Positions 1 through 11,275 of a DNA stretch of 64,000 bases are shown here, piece by piece. Each line of letters begins with the position of its first letter. The stretch's first letter is position 1. This DNA is from Selaginella moellendorffii (Eukaryota > Streptophyta > Lycopodiopsida > Selaginellales > Selaginellaceae): assembly GCF_000143415.4 (NCBI RefSeq), contig NW_003314301.1, positions 61,674 to 125,673 on the forward strand, in the 5' to 3' direction. The notes beneath the pieces are model-generated. The model did not search any database and was not told where the DNA came from. It saw only the letters and a program-made list of their open reading frames with translations. The position numbers and the translations under genes were made by a program.

Positions 1-322
1 CAAGGATGACAGAGTCGCGGGGGATGTTCTTTAAGGTGCATGGAATCCCTCGTGATTCATCTCTTTGGAACTCGCATTTCCTGATCCTCCACCGAGAGGA
101 TCTTTAAGATGACGGTGGAGGCCGAGTGGTGATTCTATCACCTCGCGGTCCCGATCGAAGAGCTCTTGAGACGGTGACACTGAGGACTTGGCACTGGCTG
201 TGTGTAGCGCGCAATGGATTCTTGGCAGTCCACAGCGGGTGCTTACCGGTTCTTATGACTTCAAGCAAGGCGGAGCAAGTTGCAGAGGCCTGCGCAGCCG
301 TCTCGGGCCCGGCACTACTCAT
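1..322. other. No gene recognised downstream of FAN1
   Basis: I see no convincing coding region here. It lies just past the stop codon of the minus-strand FAN1 gene and probably holds its 3' untranslated region. Confidence 0.5.
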
Positions 323-3300
323 CTAGGATCGATCATTCATCGTCTTGGAGACCTTGCAAAGTTCCACTGGAACATTAGCGTCCGAGAGAATCAGAAACCA
401 GGCCACCTGTTGCTCGGACAAGCGATCCCCTGGACCCTTGACTTCGGCCAGCCTCGCCTCTTTCTCCTTCCACAGCAGAAGATCAGGCATTCCAGCCGTC
501 CAGTTACTGTGGTCTTCTGCAAGAAGCTTGCAAATCACCGACAATCCTGGACCTCCGATACAGACCGTTATTGTTTGAAGGTCTTCAAGCGAGTACTTCT
601 CCCAGTTTACCCCGCTACATGATGTCCCGTAGTGCTCTGCCCAAGTCTCAGCCACGAGTTGCCTAGCTCCGCCATCGCGTATGGCTTGAAGACGAGATTC
701 AATAAGCGAGCTTCGGACTGGATAGAATGAATCCGTGCACAAGTCCAATGGTGCAGTCTGCAAACAAGAACTGTAGAGCAACCACGAGAAAATGAAACAA
801 GAACCTGAAAAGGTGTCTGGAAGACATCTGGAACGTCTGAAAAGATAACATCCCACATGAGCAGCCCGAACAATGTCAGCCATATGCCACTTTCTGAATG
901 GACTCCTTTCCAGCCGCCTCCATCTTCTCCGGCATAGTATTGAAGTGCCAGGTCCTCCACACTGCATTGTTGCCCATCGTAGCCATAAAATCTGCTCTTC
1001 ATTCCATTGGCATTGTTTAGCGGCCTTCCCATAATCGTCACCTTCAGAAACAGAGTTGTAGCTGAAGGCCAAATATCTGGAAGACACAGTACGTACCACC
1101 TTTTGTTTTTTCTTTAAAAGCGCTGCATATGGAGGTACTTTCCACCTTCTAGGAGGTTTTCCTAGTCGGAGAACCCTCCGTTGCAAAGCAATACGATCCC
1201 CTCCTCGGACGCTGAAATCATTTAATCCGTTTTCTGCAACGAGCAGGCTCTCTTCTAAACGCTGTAAGTGCTCCAAGTCAATAGATAGCCGGAGAGTCCA
1301 GTATCCTCTCCGTCCAGGACAATACTGCATGCTAAGGAGCTGCTTGAAGAGGTTTATAGCTTCAGCATATCTGGTCAAGAGCCAGTTTTAGTTCAAAAGT
1401 ATTGTTCGCCATTGGTGAAAGAGCGTACCTGCGTTCTTTCTCCAGAAACGATGCAGCCACAGTACAGATTGTTGCATACACCCATGCAGCCGAAAATCGT
1501 GCTAAAAATGGATGCTTGATCTCGGTGTGTGCATTGATCAATTCGAGAGTAGTCCTTGCTTTTCGAAAAGAGGAGTTTACAGCCTCAGAATTACCAGCTT
1601 CCAGAGACATGTCAACCACCTGAGCCAATTGCAATGCCTGAAAACTCGACGGTCAGACAAATTTTATAACAAAGTAGGAACGGACCTGCTCATACGCCAG
1701 AAAGTCCTCTCGAGAAGCAAAGACTGGCATTGTTCTAGCGCACCTATAGCTTGGATACTTGATCCTTCCAATATCCACAAGAAGAAAAACATGGAACTCC
1801 TGCTCACCGTTTAGAAAGAACAGCCTCTGAATAAATAAATAAATAAATAAATAAATTGCTCAGCACCAGCAGTGTAACACTTTGGAGAGGATGTCAACTG
1901 ACCTGTAAACGCCAAAGTAGAACTTCAAGTGTTTCGGCTATTCGAATGCATGGGCCGGTTGCTTCACGAATTAAAGCCGTTAGATTACTGCCGCCAAGTA
2001 TTTCACGCTTGTATAAAAAACCAATGATCACTTGCTACTTACAAATGCAGCGAAATTAATGCATCTCGAATTGCTGTAATAAGCTGAATCTTTTTCAAAC
2101 TTAGCGTAGCACTTTTGATCTGTAAGCAGGAACAGAAATGAAAACAAGGAAGAAAGTCTTAGAAGTAACTACCATGATTTTGCTGTTCACTGCCAAATCT
2201 TTGAGCTCTTGTACAGTCAGATGTTCAAGCAACTCCGACGAATTGACGTCCGCGTTGAAAACTAAGTAGCGTCTCTCTGTTACAAGGGAGCAAACATATT
2301 ATGAAGTACACGATGAAAGAAATTGAGTACCGACTAACTCATGGACTGCAGAATTTGTGTCACCAATATCTTCATAGAAAATGTTCTGAAGACGGAACCA
2401 TGGCCCTGCAAAACCACAGTCTCCCTTGAGTCACAGTTTGTGCGACGGTGTTTAGCTTACCCTTTCGTTGAGCCAATCTTACAAAAAGGCGCTGTCCATC
2501 AGACGAGATTGAACGAAATGCCTCGAGAAGTTCGATCTCGTCTGGAGTAAAGAGATGGAGATCCCGTTCCAATACCACTTGGAGCATGTAGAGAAAATTC
2601 TGTTGGTATCGACAGCCGTGGTCTTGTCCCTTGTCAGCTGCATCCATCAGACGGCTCCATTTGACAGCCAGCACTTTTTCTTCTGAGAGACTTCCAATAG
2701 TCCGACTCTGGATCTCACGCAAATCAAGCTTGAGGCGTGCAGCTTCCGATGTACTCTCGGAGACATATCCCTGAAAGCTTTGTGAACAATTGAAAAACGC
2801 CCCAGAGATTAGTTACCTGAACGTCTACCACGCCTTTGTCCATGAGAGGAGACAAATAACGCGAAAGCTCTTTTGGAATATGTCCCAGCGAAAGCCCATC
2901 CGCCGTAAGCACCTGGCGCAATGTTGTTGTCAGCCATGAAACACGTCCATTCAGTCAAGCTTACCTTCACAGCGTATGTATCCATGGGATTTTCTGGTTC
3001 CCTTACCAGGTGAACTCGCATCCCAGCTTGGCACTCGACGTCTCTGTGGTACTTGCGGCCAGCAATCCTTGCCTCCAGGCAGCCATTGTAAAGATCTCTA
3101 GTTTCACTGTTGAGCTCTGCCGGAAGGACGCTGTTGGCCACGTCGGGCTCCTCAAAGCATTCAAGAGTAGAAGAAACTTCCGGTTCCGGAGACCCTGCCG
3201 CCGTGTTACAGTCGACCCCAGTCTCGAGCGGAGGAGACTGCTGGATTTCTAGTACGCAGTTTCCGCTTTCCTCATACTCTACCTTTTTCGACAAGTTGAA

Positions 3301-3675
3301 GTGAAAGAGTGTATGCTGGACACTGTTCTTCTTTTTCTTCCCACGTTGCAGGCAAGTATCTGGACAAGAGACACCATCGATCAGCGTGCTTGAATCAAAA
3401 CAGAGCAAAATCCAAACCAAGATGGCAGTTGACGAGAAGTTCATTCCCGCGTATTTGCTTCCCACACACAGGGCATTCCACCCAGTCACAACAAGCTAAG
3501 CTCAGGCCTCCTTTTATTTCCAGCGAAACATCACCGCACTCCAACTCTTCCTGCAGGAAAACGATCACAGATCCACCCAAGAAATAGAAGCTCGATCACT
3601 CACCCGAGCCGGGAGTGACACATTGCGCTGCCGCTTCCCAACAAGCCGAATCAAGCTCTCACGGCCCCGGAGCAT
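323..3675 (-). CDS. FAN1: FAN1-type structure-specific nuclease (Fanconi-associated nuclease 1)
   Basis: Multi-exon minus-strand gene. The start at 3675 gives a 24-residue first exon beginning MLRGRES; a 53-nt intron (3551-3603) follows. Splicing out a second short intron near 3350-3400 restores a UBZ4 zinc finger: CPVC, then NCHL joined to DTCL, giving the Cys-Cys-His-Cys ligands. Next comes a HIRAN domain (about 2940-3120, with the AGMRVHLVREPENPMD region). TPR-like helices and the RRWKVP motif follow (1100-1380). The VRR-NUC domain ends the protein (323-620), with PDLLLW and AEVKG supplying the PD-(E/D)xK residues. The family cuts branched DNA during interstrand crosslink repair in the nucleus, recruited through UBZ. 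Exons between 1640 and 2370 are not individually resolved. The gene looks intact. Confidence 0.9.
1830..1856. repeat. (AAAT)n microsatellite
   Basis: About six or seven tandem AAAT units, lying in an apparent intron or poorly resolved part of FAN1. Confidence 0.9.
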
Positions 3676-3980
3676 TGCTGAGATTACCGCATGGCACACC
3701 GCCGAGCTGTGTGTAGGACGCTTCCTCTTCGCAGACCTAAACCCTAGCCAAATAAAATATTTCCCTCCATTCCTTTGAATTCACTTAAGCCTCAGTAATA
3801 AATCTTTGATCATATTAGCTTATTTTAGTGCACATCAATGAATTTTAATAGATGCCTTCAAAGTTTGGTCACTTGTATTACAAGCAAGATCTTAGCGTGC
3901 TTCGACCAAGGAGAGAAGTTAATATCTAGACGGCATTTCAAGGCTATGAAGCCCATATAAATCGCAATCCCACTCAAGGC

Positions 3981-3987
3981 TATAAAA
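3981..3987 (+). promoter_or_regulatory. Probable TATA box of the chitinase gene
   Basis: TATAAAA lies about 57 bases before the chosen chitinase start. The decayed downstream copy keeps the same element near 5589 in the same context, which supports it as part of the duplicated promoter. Confidence 0.5.
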
Positions 3988-4043
3988 ACAGCCCCAAAAT
4001 TCCATTGCACAACCACGGTTCTCATACTATCCTTTTAAGTACC

Positions 4044-4869
4044 ATGGCATTAGTCATGATAATGTTTATGCTATGCCTCCTAGGATTTTCTCCGTTCTCA
4101 ACACTGGCATCTCCCTCTAGTATTATAACTGTGTCTGTGTTTAGGAAGTTCTTCCCATCCAACATCGCGAATCCTTTCTACACATACAACGATTTCATTG
4201 CGGCAACAAAATACTATCCCACGTTTGGAAGCACAGGGAGTCTTGATGTTCAAAAGAGGGAACTGGCGGCCTACTTTGCAAATGTGAAGCAGGAGACTGG
4301 AAGTAAACTCGGATAGCATTTATCCATTAATCTCACTAATGTCTTGAAGTTTGTATATGGTTGCTTGGCTGTAGCACTGCAATACATTCGAGAGATCAAC
4401 CGAAACAACGTCTATTGTGACACTAGTCGTGGGATCCCATGTCCTGCAGGTACAAAGGCTTACTATGGAAGAGGACCTTTGCAGCTCACCTGGTAAGCTG
4501 AAAATGTTATATTCAAAATTTAAAGTGTATATATACAGGAATTACAATTACAATGCTGCTGGAAAGGCTTTCAACATGAACCTCCTCCAAAATCCAGACC
4601 AGGTTGCTCAGAATGGCGTCCTTTCGTGGAGGTCATCATTGTGGTTTTGGATGCAAAATTCGAATTGCCACGCCGCAATAACACAGAACCAAGGATTTGG
4701 AGCTACAATTCGAGCCATCAATGGAGGGGAGTGTGGCAAGGGCCGTGAGACACAACCCGCACAGAACCGTATCAATTATTACAAGAAATTTTGCTCACAG
4801 TTGGGTGTTTCACCAGGTGGGAACCTTGGCTGTGCTAAACAAATGATTTTTAAAGTAACTAGCTACTAA
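4044..4869 (+). CDS. GH19 chitinase (class IV-like, no chitin-binding domain seen)
   Basis: Endochitinase family that hydrolyses beta-1,4 GlcNAc polymers, usually secreted and defence related. Three exons: 4044-4302, 4375-4492 and 4539-4869, with clean GT-AG introns of 72 and 46 nt. The start at 4044 has an ACCATGG context and opens a hydrophobic signal peptide (MALVMIMFMLCLLGF). GH19 landmarks are FYTYNDFIAA, the first catalytic Glu in KQETG, the second acidic residue in YIREI, YYGRGPLQLTW across the exon 2/3 junction, and QNRINYYKKFC near the end. No N-terminal hevein domain is encoded. The last about 11 residues extend past the usual C-terminus. The reading frame is open after splicing, so I call it functional, but I cannot judge expression. 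A broken tandem copy follows at 5676. Confidence 0.85.
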
Positions 4870-5675
4870 GTAATGTATTATTAAAAACAAATAATTAATC
4901 TGGAAATTAGAGATCTTGGATTAGTTTCTAGAAATCTTTACAGTAGCAAGAAGTACTAGAGGAGAATGGTGGAAAGTCATGTATAAGAAAGCCGAGAACA
5001 ATATCTTGCCTATCAGTCTACTTATAAAATGGGTAAAGTTGTAAGATGATGGATATCTAAAACAATTTAGTATCTAAAAAGCATTGCTGATATTACTGCA
5101 TGAGACATGACGCCTCGGCCACTTCCTCCTCGCAGACAACCCTAGCCAAGTCTACTCACATTCTTCTCGTTCGTTTTAAACAGAAATTCTAAGGACTTGC
5201 TTTGTTGCTACCATCGGTTCCATCCCACTCTCGAAGCCAATCGAGGTATCCAGTGTGATAAATTAACCTGGGGGAGGGGATTGTCGTTAAACAACGACTT
5301 GAAATAGCTAAGCAAAATACTGCCTCAGTTTAGCTTACTTTAGTGCAGATAATACGGCCCAAAAGCAAAATACTGTCTCAGTCATTCCGTAGAGATGTGC
5401 TTATAATATTAGCTTGTTTTAGTGCACATAATACGGCCCATTGAATTTTAAAATAGACGCCTTCAAAGTTTGGTCACTTGTATTACAAGCAAACACAAAG
5501 AGATCTTCATAGCGTGCTTCGACCAAGCTAATATCTACACGGCATTTGAAGACTATAAAGTCAATATAAATCGCAATGCACTCAAGACTATAAAAACTAC
5601 AAGACTATGGCCGTTTTATATTCCATTCCAAAATTCCATTCCACAAACGAGTTCTCATACTATCGTTTAAGTACC
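4870..5675. other. Spacer between chitinase copies containing duplicated FAN1/chitinase upstream DNA
   Basis: No gene is seen. From about 5084 the sequence is a diverged repeat of 3670 onwards: first the FAN1 5' end, then the chitinase promoter (a long shared stretch at 3855-3910 and 5455-5530). It represents the left part of the second unit of a tandem duplication. Confidence 0.7.
5084..5150 (-). repeat. Duplicated FAN1 5' end fragment
   Basis: Matches 3670-3750, the FAN1 start codon and 5' leader, with scattered substitutions and small indels. The copy shows that the duplicated unit started inside FAN1 and ran through the chitinase gene. Confidence 0.75.
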
Positions 5676-6289
5676 ATGGCATTAGTCATGATAATGTTTA
5701 CGCTATGCCTCCTCCCTCTAACATTGTAACTGAGTCTGTGTTTAGGACCTTGCGAATCCTTTCTAAACATTCAATGATTTCATTGCGGCAACAAAATACT
5801 ATCCCACGTTTGGAAGCTCGGGGAGTCTTGATGTTCAAAAGAGGGAACTGGCTGCCTACTTTGCAAATGTGAAGCAGGAAACTGGAAGTAAAATTGCATA
5901 GCATTTATCCATTAATCTCATACTACGGAAGAGGGCCTTTGCAGCTCACCTGGTAAGTTGGAAATGTTATATTTAAAATTTAAAGAGTATATATATACAT
6001 GAATTACAATTACGATGCTTCTGGAAAGGCTTTCAACATGAACCTCCTCCAAAATCTAGACCAGGTTGCTCAGAATGGCGTCCTTTTGTGGAGGTCATCA
6101 GTGTGGTTTTGGATGCAAAATTCAAATTGCCACACCGCAATAAACAGAACCAAGGATTTGGAGCTGCAATTCGAACCACCAATGGAGGTCAGGAGTGTGG
6201 CAAGGGCAGTGAGACACACGCACAGAACCGTATCAATTATTACAAGGATTTTTGCTCACAGTTGGGTCTTTCACCAGGTTGTGCTTAAA
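5676..6289 (+). pseudogene. Decayed tandem copy of the GH19 chitinase
   Basis: Closely similar to the intact gene at 4044. It has lost part of exon 1, so the frame opened by the ATG at 5676 stops after 17 codons. It has also lost most of exon 2: sequence jumps from the first-intron region to the TACTACGGAAGAGG part near 5920. The exon 3 equivalent (6001-6290) keeps the NYNYDASGKAFNMNLLQN region but carries further indels that split the frame. Truncation plus frameshifts make this a pseudogene. The promoter TATA is retained, so a transcript is possible. Confidence 0.85.
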
Positions 6290-6620
6290 CAAATGTCTAA
6301 TTAGTAATTAATTATAAGTTATAATTCAAGTTTCCCTGCCAGAACATGAAGGACAAGAAGACTTGGCGAGAGAGGGGGATAGAGCATGTATACCAAAGTG
6401 TGGCAATAAAGAGACTTATTTGGAGATGGCTTCGGACGACACTTGGCGGTACGACAGCGCATTGGATCAATTCGGGAAGGCGCCCCTCCCAGAACTAGTA
6501 TTGTGTGTCCCATGTGCGGTCAACCGTGGCTGCGATTGTTAGAGGTTCTAGAAGTAGAGAGCAGTGTCGAGTCCACGCTCGTTGTCTTTCCGTCCTGGTT
6601 CTCCATGACAGTTTAATGCT
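6290..6620. other. No feature recognised
   Basis: Spacer between the chitinase pseudogene and the left arm of the large inverted repeat. Short open frames are present, but none resembles a family I know. Confidence 0.5.
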
Positions 6621-6724
6621 AGGTTCATCTTCGAGTTTTAAGACAACGATCACATCGTTTCTGCAGCTCCAGAAAAGATCAGCGACATCAAGTCGACATT
6701 CTGCTCGCTCAACAATTGATTATC

Positions 6725-8044
6725 ATGGAGCTTTTGTCAATTGCGGCAGTTCTAGTGATTGCTGAGTTATTTGCTCCAGGCTTGGGTTTCCAGTGTCCAA
6801 AAGCCATGTTCTGGTTCGGGGATTCAGGGAATGTTCAAGCAAGAGCTCCGTTTATTAGTGCTGCAGAGTATAAGCCTTATGGCATGACTTTCTTCAGTAA
6901 GCCATCGAAGAGATACTCGGATGGTCGCTTGGTTGTCGACTTCTTTGGTAATTGTGTGCGTTGATTAAACAGCGTTTGATGTTATTCGTGTATGTTTTGC
7001 AGCGGAGGCTTTTGAGTATGATAGATTCCTGGATCCCATTTTGCAAAGTATTAACTCGAATTATGCCAACGGGGTGAATTTTGCGGTTTCTGGAGCGACT
7101 GCCTTGAACACCAGCTTCGAAGTCCCACTGTACCTTCCGGTTCAGATTGACCAGTTTCTGAGGTTCAAGCAGGATGCTTACGACAGCGGACATGGTAAAG
7201 GTAATGATTCTTCTCAGACTTTGCAAAGGTAGTGTCATTCATAGTTTCCTCTGTAGGGATGCAAAAGCTAGTTCCTTATTATCATCATCTAAAGACTGCT
7301 CTGTATGCGGTTGTCATAAGTACTAACGACCTTCTCAATTCCTACTTGTTGGAGCATAGAAGCCCTGAGAATGTAACAGCTGAGGTTGTTCCATACGTTG
7401 TGAGAGCCATCTCTCACGCATTACAGGTACACAAATTTGCATTCAGTCTTGAAGTTGTTCTAAAGCCTTTAATAGAGTCTCCATGGCGCACAAAACTTGT
7501 TGGTCTTCAGCACGTTCCCTCACGGCTGCATGCCGATATTGCTGAGCATATCCCGGAAGCGTTCAACAAGCAGTTGTATGATGAAATCCAAGTCTTGCAA
7601 AAGAACAGGACGGGATTTCATCTTCTTTATGCAGATGCTTACAAATTCACTTTGGATGTCCTGGATAAACCGCTAGTTTATGGTGAGATCTTGTGTTGTT
7701 ATTGTAATTACCAAGATTGGAAGTTTGGGCAACCGTTTGTAGGAAACAAAAACATTTATGTCTTTCCAGGATCCCAAAACAAGACTAAACTATCAGCATG
7801 TTGCGAGAGTGGAGGGGAATATAACTTTGACGTTACTCAGCCATGCGGACTAGTTATCCAGCCAAACGGTACCACTTTGAAGCCTTCGGAGTACGTCAGC
7901 TGGGATGGCGTTCACTTTACCGAGTCGTTCTATCGGCAGTTGTCAAAGGCATTGCTCACAGGTCGATACATTTATCCATCTCTGAACATTACGCAGATTT
8001 GCAACTTCACTTCCAATAGGAAAGTGCGGAGAGAGCCCGAATGA
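6725..8044 (+). pseudogene. GDSL esterase/lipase, degraded copy
   Basis: Start at 6725 with a signal-peptide-like MELLSIAAVLVIAELF. Exon 1 (6725-6947) carries block I (FWFGDSGN); exon 2 (from 7003) carries block II (GVNFAVSGATA). A later exon has a weak block III (VVISTNDLL, Ser in place of Gly), and the last has the catalytic Asp-His block (SWDGVHFTE). Compared with the inverted copy at 31031-32386 it lacks 6 bases near 7480 and a net 55 bases near 7550, the latter removing a conserved stretch and shifting the frame. The long open frame across 7232-8044 is partly intron read-through. I call it a probable pseudogene. Intact relatives are secreted acyl hydrolases. Confidence 0.65.
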
Positions 8045-8130
8045 CAGAAGTTCATTTGCTGCAACAGAGTACTCAAATCTTTCTTCTTAATAGCTTAATT
8101 GAAGAAGTACATATATGCCTTTTGAATATC

Positions 8131-9407
8131 AAATCAAAATATCACGAGCAAATGACAGTGTTAATTTAACTTAATTTTAGTATGTCTTCGACATTTGCAG
8201 TAATGAAACTCTATGGAACGTTCCATAACAGAGTTTCATTACTGCAAAATGTCGAAAACATACTAAAATTAAGACTGAGATGCATAAGATAAACTAACCT
8301 CTGGGGCTCCTCGAATTCCTATAATTGTGGTGATTATGTTATATATCTCCACATTAGGAAACGAGGCCACTTTTCGTCTCGGAAATCTTGGGCCATGAGC
8401 AAAGAAAACAGAGAGTACGCATTGTCATAACCATGAAAACCTCCATAGCTACTATTTGTTGATCTCCCAAGCTTCACAGTATAGCTTTCTGATGCCATCC
8501 CAATGATAGGTTGACCAAACTTCCCATGTGAGAAATGTAGCCTTTCTGGCAAATATTCCTTGAGGAAAACCTTGAGGAACTGTCCATTATTCACCTTTTC
8601 TGACTGCAATCCTTCGTTCATCTTCTTCACAATGTGCTTTGCATCAAAACCTGGTCAAAAGCTTAGTCAATAAGAGTCAAAATAAAGTTATCACATAAAT
8701 TACCTCTTGGAGGTCTCAATGCAACTACTGCTCCAACCCCTGATCCATGGAGCCAAATCCTCGAGAATCACCTTACTCTCGCAGCTCATTACCCTTCCAT
8801 GGTCACTAACAATGATAATATGAACATCATTGAGTCTCTTGCGAGTCTGGTCCCGAGGCATGCCCTGCATGATCCGGATTGTCAAAGTAAACAGCAATGA
8901 AGCTTGGACTGGCATGTCCACAAACTTTAGAATGGAGTCAATGCGGTCCTCAAAGGCAAGAGATGAGTTTGCAAGGCGAGCACAGTACTCTTGAGGGCAA
9001 GTCCAGTGGCCTCTTACAACTTCACTCCCCGGCCATAGATAAGTTCCAGCCCTGAGTCCATTCCTGACTACCGTTTCCCAAAGAGGCTCTCCGTGCCACC
9101 ACCTTGGATCCGCCCACGAGACGTTAAACCTTGTCCACGAAACTATTGGCAATAATTCCGTGCCATGCAGGATTCAAACCTGTTTAAATTAATTGATTTA
9201 CTACTGTGGGAAACACTGGAATCATACGTGGAAAAGCTTCCACACCATTCTCCTTGATGAAGTCAATGTTGGGAGTGGACGTTTTAAACTGGTAACCCCA
9301 TTTTAATCCATCAACAGATATGAGAATGACCACAGGCTTCTTGTTCATGCCGGCAGCCACCAGTTCCACAGAAACATGCAAACTAACGTCAACAAAGCGA
9401 TCCTCAT
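8131..9407 (-). pseudogene. Nucleotide pyrophosphatase/phosphodiesterase, inactivated copy
   Basis: Minus-strand relative of the intact gene at 29590-30939. Visible lesions are a frameshift in the signal peptide near 9375, a deletion near 9203 that removes the conserved TMPNHNS catalytic segment and the first splice donor, a deletion after the SFVD region near 9140, and a deletion with frameshift near 8850-8900. HGM is changed to HGR in the VSDHG metal motif. The hairpin at 8170-8273 sits in its 3' region. The remaining matches (ISVDGLKWGYQFKTSTPN, WADPRWWHGEPLW) make the assignment secure. Confidence 0.85.
8170..8273. repeat. Near-perfect hairpin insertion (foldback/MITE-like)
   Basis: About 45 bp on each side are inverted complements around the 14-bp palindrome ATGGAACGTTCCAT (8213-8226), differing by small indels. 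The equivalent place in the right arm (around 30905) lacks it, so it was inserted after the arms formed. It could be a foldback MITE or a young hairpin-RNA locus. Confidence 0.75.
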
Positions 9408-9498
9408 ATCTCGATCAACATAAGGTCTAGAAAGGTGATTAGTTTATATGGTCGCTTTGATGTATGGTACGCATCAGGCATCCCGACTTTGGAGGCCA

Positions 9499-10099
9499 TT
9501 TTTTCTCGTCGTGATTACCTTAAGTTTTGTATGAGGACCCTCTCCAGGATTATTGCGTACACAACGTGAACAGCACCACCAACGTGAATGATTTCCCTTG
9601 CAAGGCCCCCAGCACAGTCACCGCCAGTGATTTCCTGTTCCAGGGGCTCCGCAATCCGGGCAACACCAACAACAAGCTCGGGTCGATCGTCACACCTGCG
9701 AGCGTGAGCGTCTGGCCGGGAATCAACACTCTTGTCATCTCTTTGCAAGGATTGACATCGCTCCATATGGTGTCTATCCATCCCAGAGCAACCGAGATCC
9801 TCTATCTCCAACAGGGAACCCTCTACTTGGGATTCATCACCAGCAATAACTATAGGTTCTTTGAGCAAACTTTGCAACCTGGTGATATCTTTGTCTTTCC
9901 CAAGGCTCTGATACACTTTCAACTCAATACTGGGAACACCCCGGTTGTTCCTATTGCTGGGTTGAGCTCTCAGATCCCGGGAATCCCCCAGGTTCCAAGG
10001 GCGATAATTGCTTCCAGTCCTGGCATTGCTGATGAAGTGCTCAAGAAGGCCTTCCAAGATCTTCTCAAGGGTCTCAGAAATGCTATTCAACAGACTTAA
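9499..10099 (+). pseudogene. Germin-like protein, probably defective
   Basis: Cupin-fold germin-like protein, normally a secreted Mn-binding wall protein. The mature start (YEDPLQDYC), KAPSTVTASDFLF and C-terminal DEVLKKAFQDLLKGL are typical. A hydrophobic leader (FLVVITLSFV, 9505-9531) is in another frame and hits TGA at 9532, consistent with a 2-base loss at the leader junction; the mature frame has TAA at 9521. In cupin motif 1 the spacing before HPRATE is about four residues short, and Ser-Ile precedes His where HTH is expected, so one metal ligand is missing. Motif 2 reads PKALIHFQLN (Ala for Gly). An unseen upstream signal-peptide exon could rescue it, but space before the divergent NPP copy is small. 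Confidence 0.6.
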
Positions 10100-11275
10100 G
10101 TTAGATTTTTCCTTCTTTAATCTTCAAACATTTGCAAGTGGTAATCTAAGGGAAATAACTGATAGCCTCCGCATTCCTATGGTTGACTCATCGTTGAATC
10201 TGACTTTCGATGACTAGCTTCCTTCTCCAACGTTTAACATGGGCCGTTCAATGTTTCCGCCCCAAGCACAGTTGATTCTCCCTCGTTCTATTCAAGAATC
10301 TGGACTAGGACGTTGACATGAGCGATGACTTTGTGGATAGACGGTGTCACCAAGCCCTCGTCACCCTGGAAGTAGCAACTCGTGGTACGGAGAATTTCTG
10401 TATATGCCATCCTGCCTTCAGACTTCTAGAATTTATCCGTGCTTTACACCATTTCCATTGTGGCTTCTAAAGTGAGCTTTGATATGCAGAAAGTATGTGG
10501 GCACCCAGCCGGTGTGGTGATACAGGCTGCTTGCGTTTCGATCTTCTTCTACTCTAGATAGGCCACATATTCAGCCTGAAAAAGAGACAATCTTATCAGT
10601 GAAGTAGTAAGGACGAAGAAAGGTGAACATGACGAGTATACAATGACCTGGTTGTTCGAGTTCCGTGCCCATCGACAACGACATGGATCTACTCCCTTGA
10701 GTAGTTTAACGCCTTGGGCTCTGGAAAACTAGTGCTCCCAGAGAGATATGCAAAGCTTCATTAAAAGAGGAATCAAACAGGAAAGCACATTAATGCACCG
10801 AAGCTTCGGAGATCCTTCAAGTGATGAGTGAGTCCTTGACTAACACTAACGAGCATTATAGCTGCATTAGAACGTCAGACATGACATCCATTCCTTCATA
10901 CATCTTCGTCCAGTGAGCAGAAAACCTGTCTCTAAATCCCTGTTGCAATGCATGAGAAGATTGCCATGGGCAGAAGCTGCCTGGACCTTCATCTCGGTTG
11001 TTTTTTTTTCCCCCGTGGCTGATAGAGAACTCCTGTAATCGAAAAAGAGCAAATACAAGTTGAATTTCCGCTTTCATTTCCTTGAGCCCTTGCGTGGCAG
11101 GCATCAAACAAGGCCATCCAACGTCACTGGATTAGTTGAAGCAGATATTTACTGCAGCGTGGCAACTGTAAATCAGCATTGATCATTGAACCCTGGAGTG
11201 TTGTTGATTAACAACTTTCCTGGAGACATTGCACAGAAGGATAGAAGAAACTGCTTGAATTCTGAGCGTGCAGAC
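10100..11275. other. Non-genic part of the left repeat arm
   Basis: No gene recognised. Stretches around 10310-10600 and 10800-11110 are matched in inverted orientation at 28500-29240 and 26600-26760, so this DNA is a decayed shared sequence, possibly gene remnants. Confidence 0.6.

Larger units (their letters stand above)
6621..11275. repeat. Left arm of a large inverted repeat
   Basis: Reads as the reverse complement of about 26485-32489, with interruptions. Shared anchors in opposite orientation are the GDSL gene (6725 / 32386), the NPP gene (9407 / 29590), the germin 3' end (9960-10099 / 29302-29470), the noncoding stretch near 10500 / 28950, and short matches near 11060 / 26690 and 11220 / 26545. 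Boundaries were judged by eye and could shift by tens of bases. Confidence 0.85.

Noticed and set aside
5676-6290. Second chitinase as a functional gene
   Set aside because: Frame stop after 17 codons, most of exon 2 missing and further indels in exon 3.
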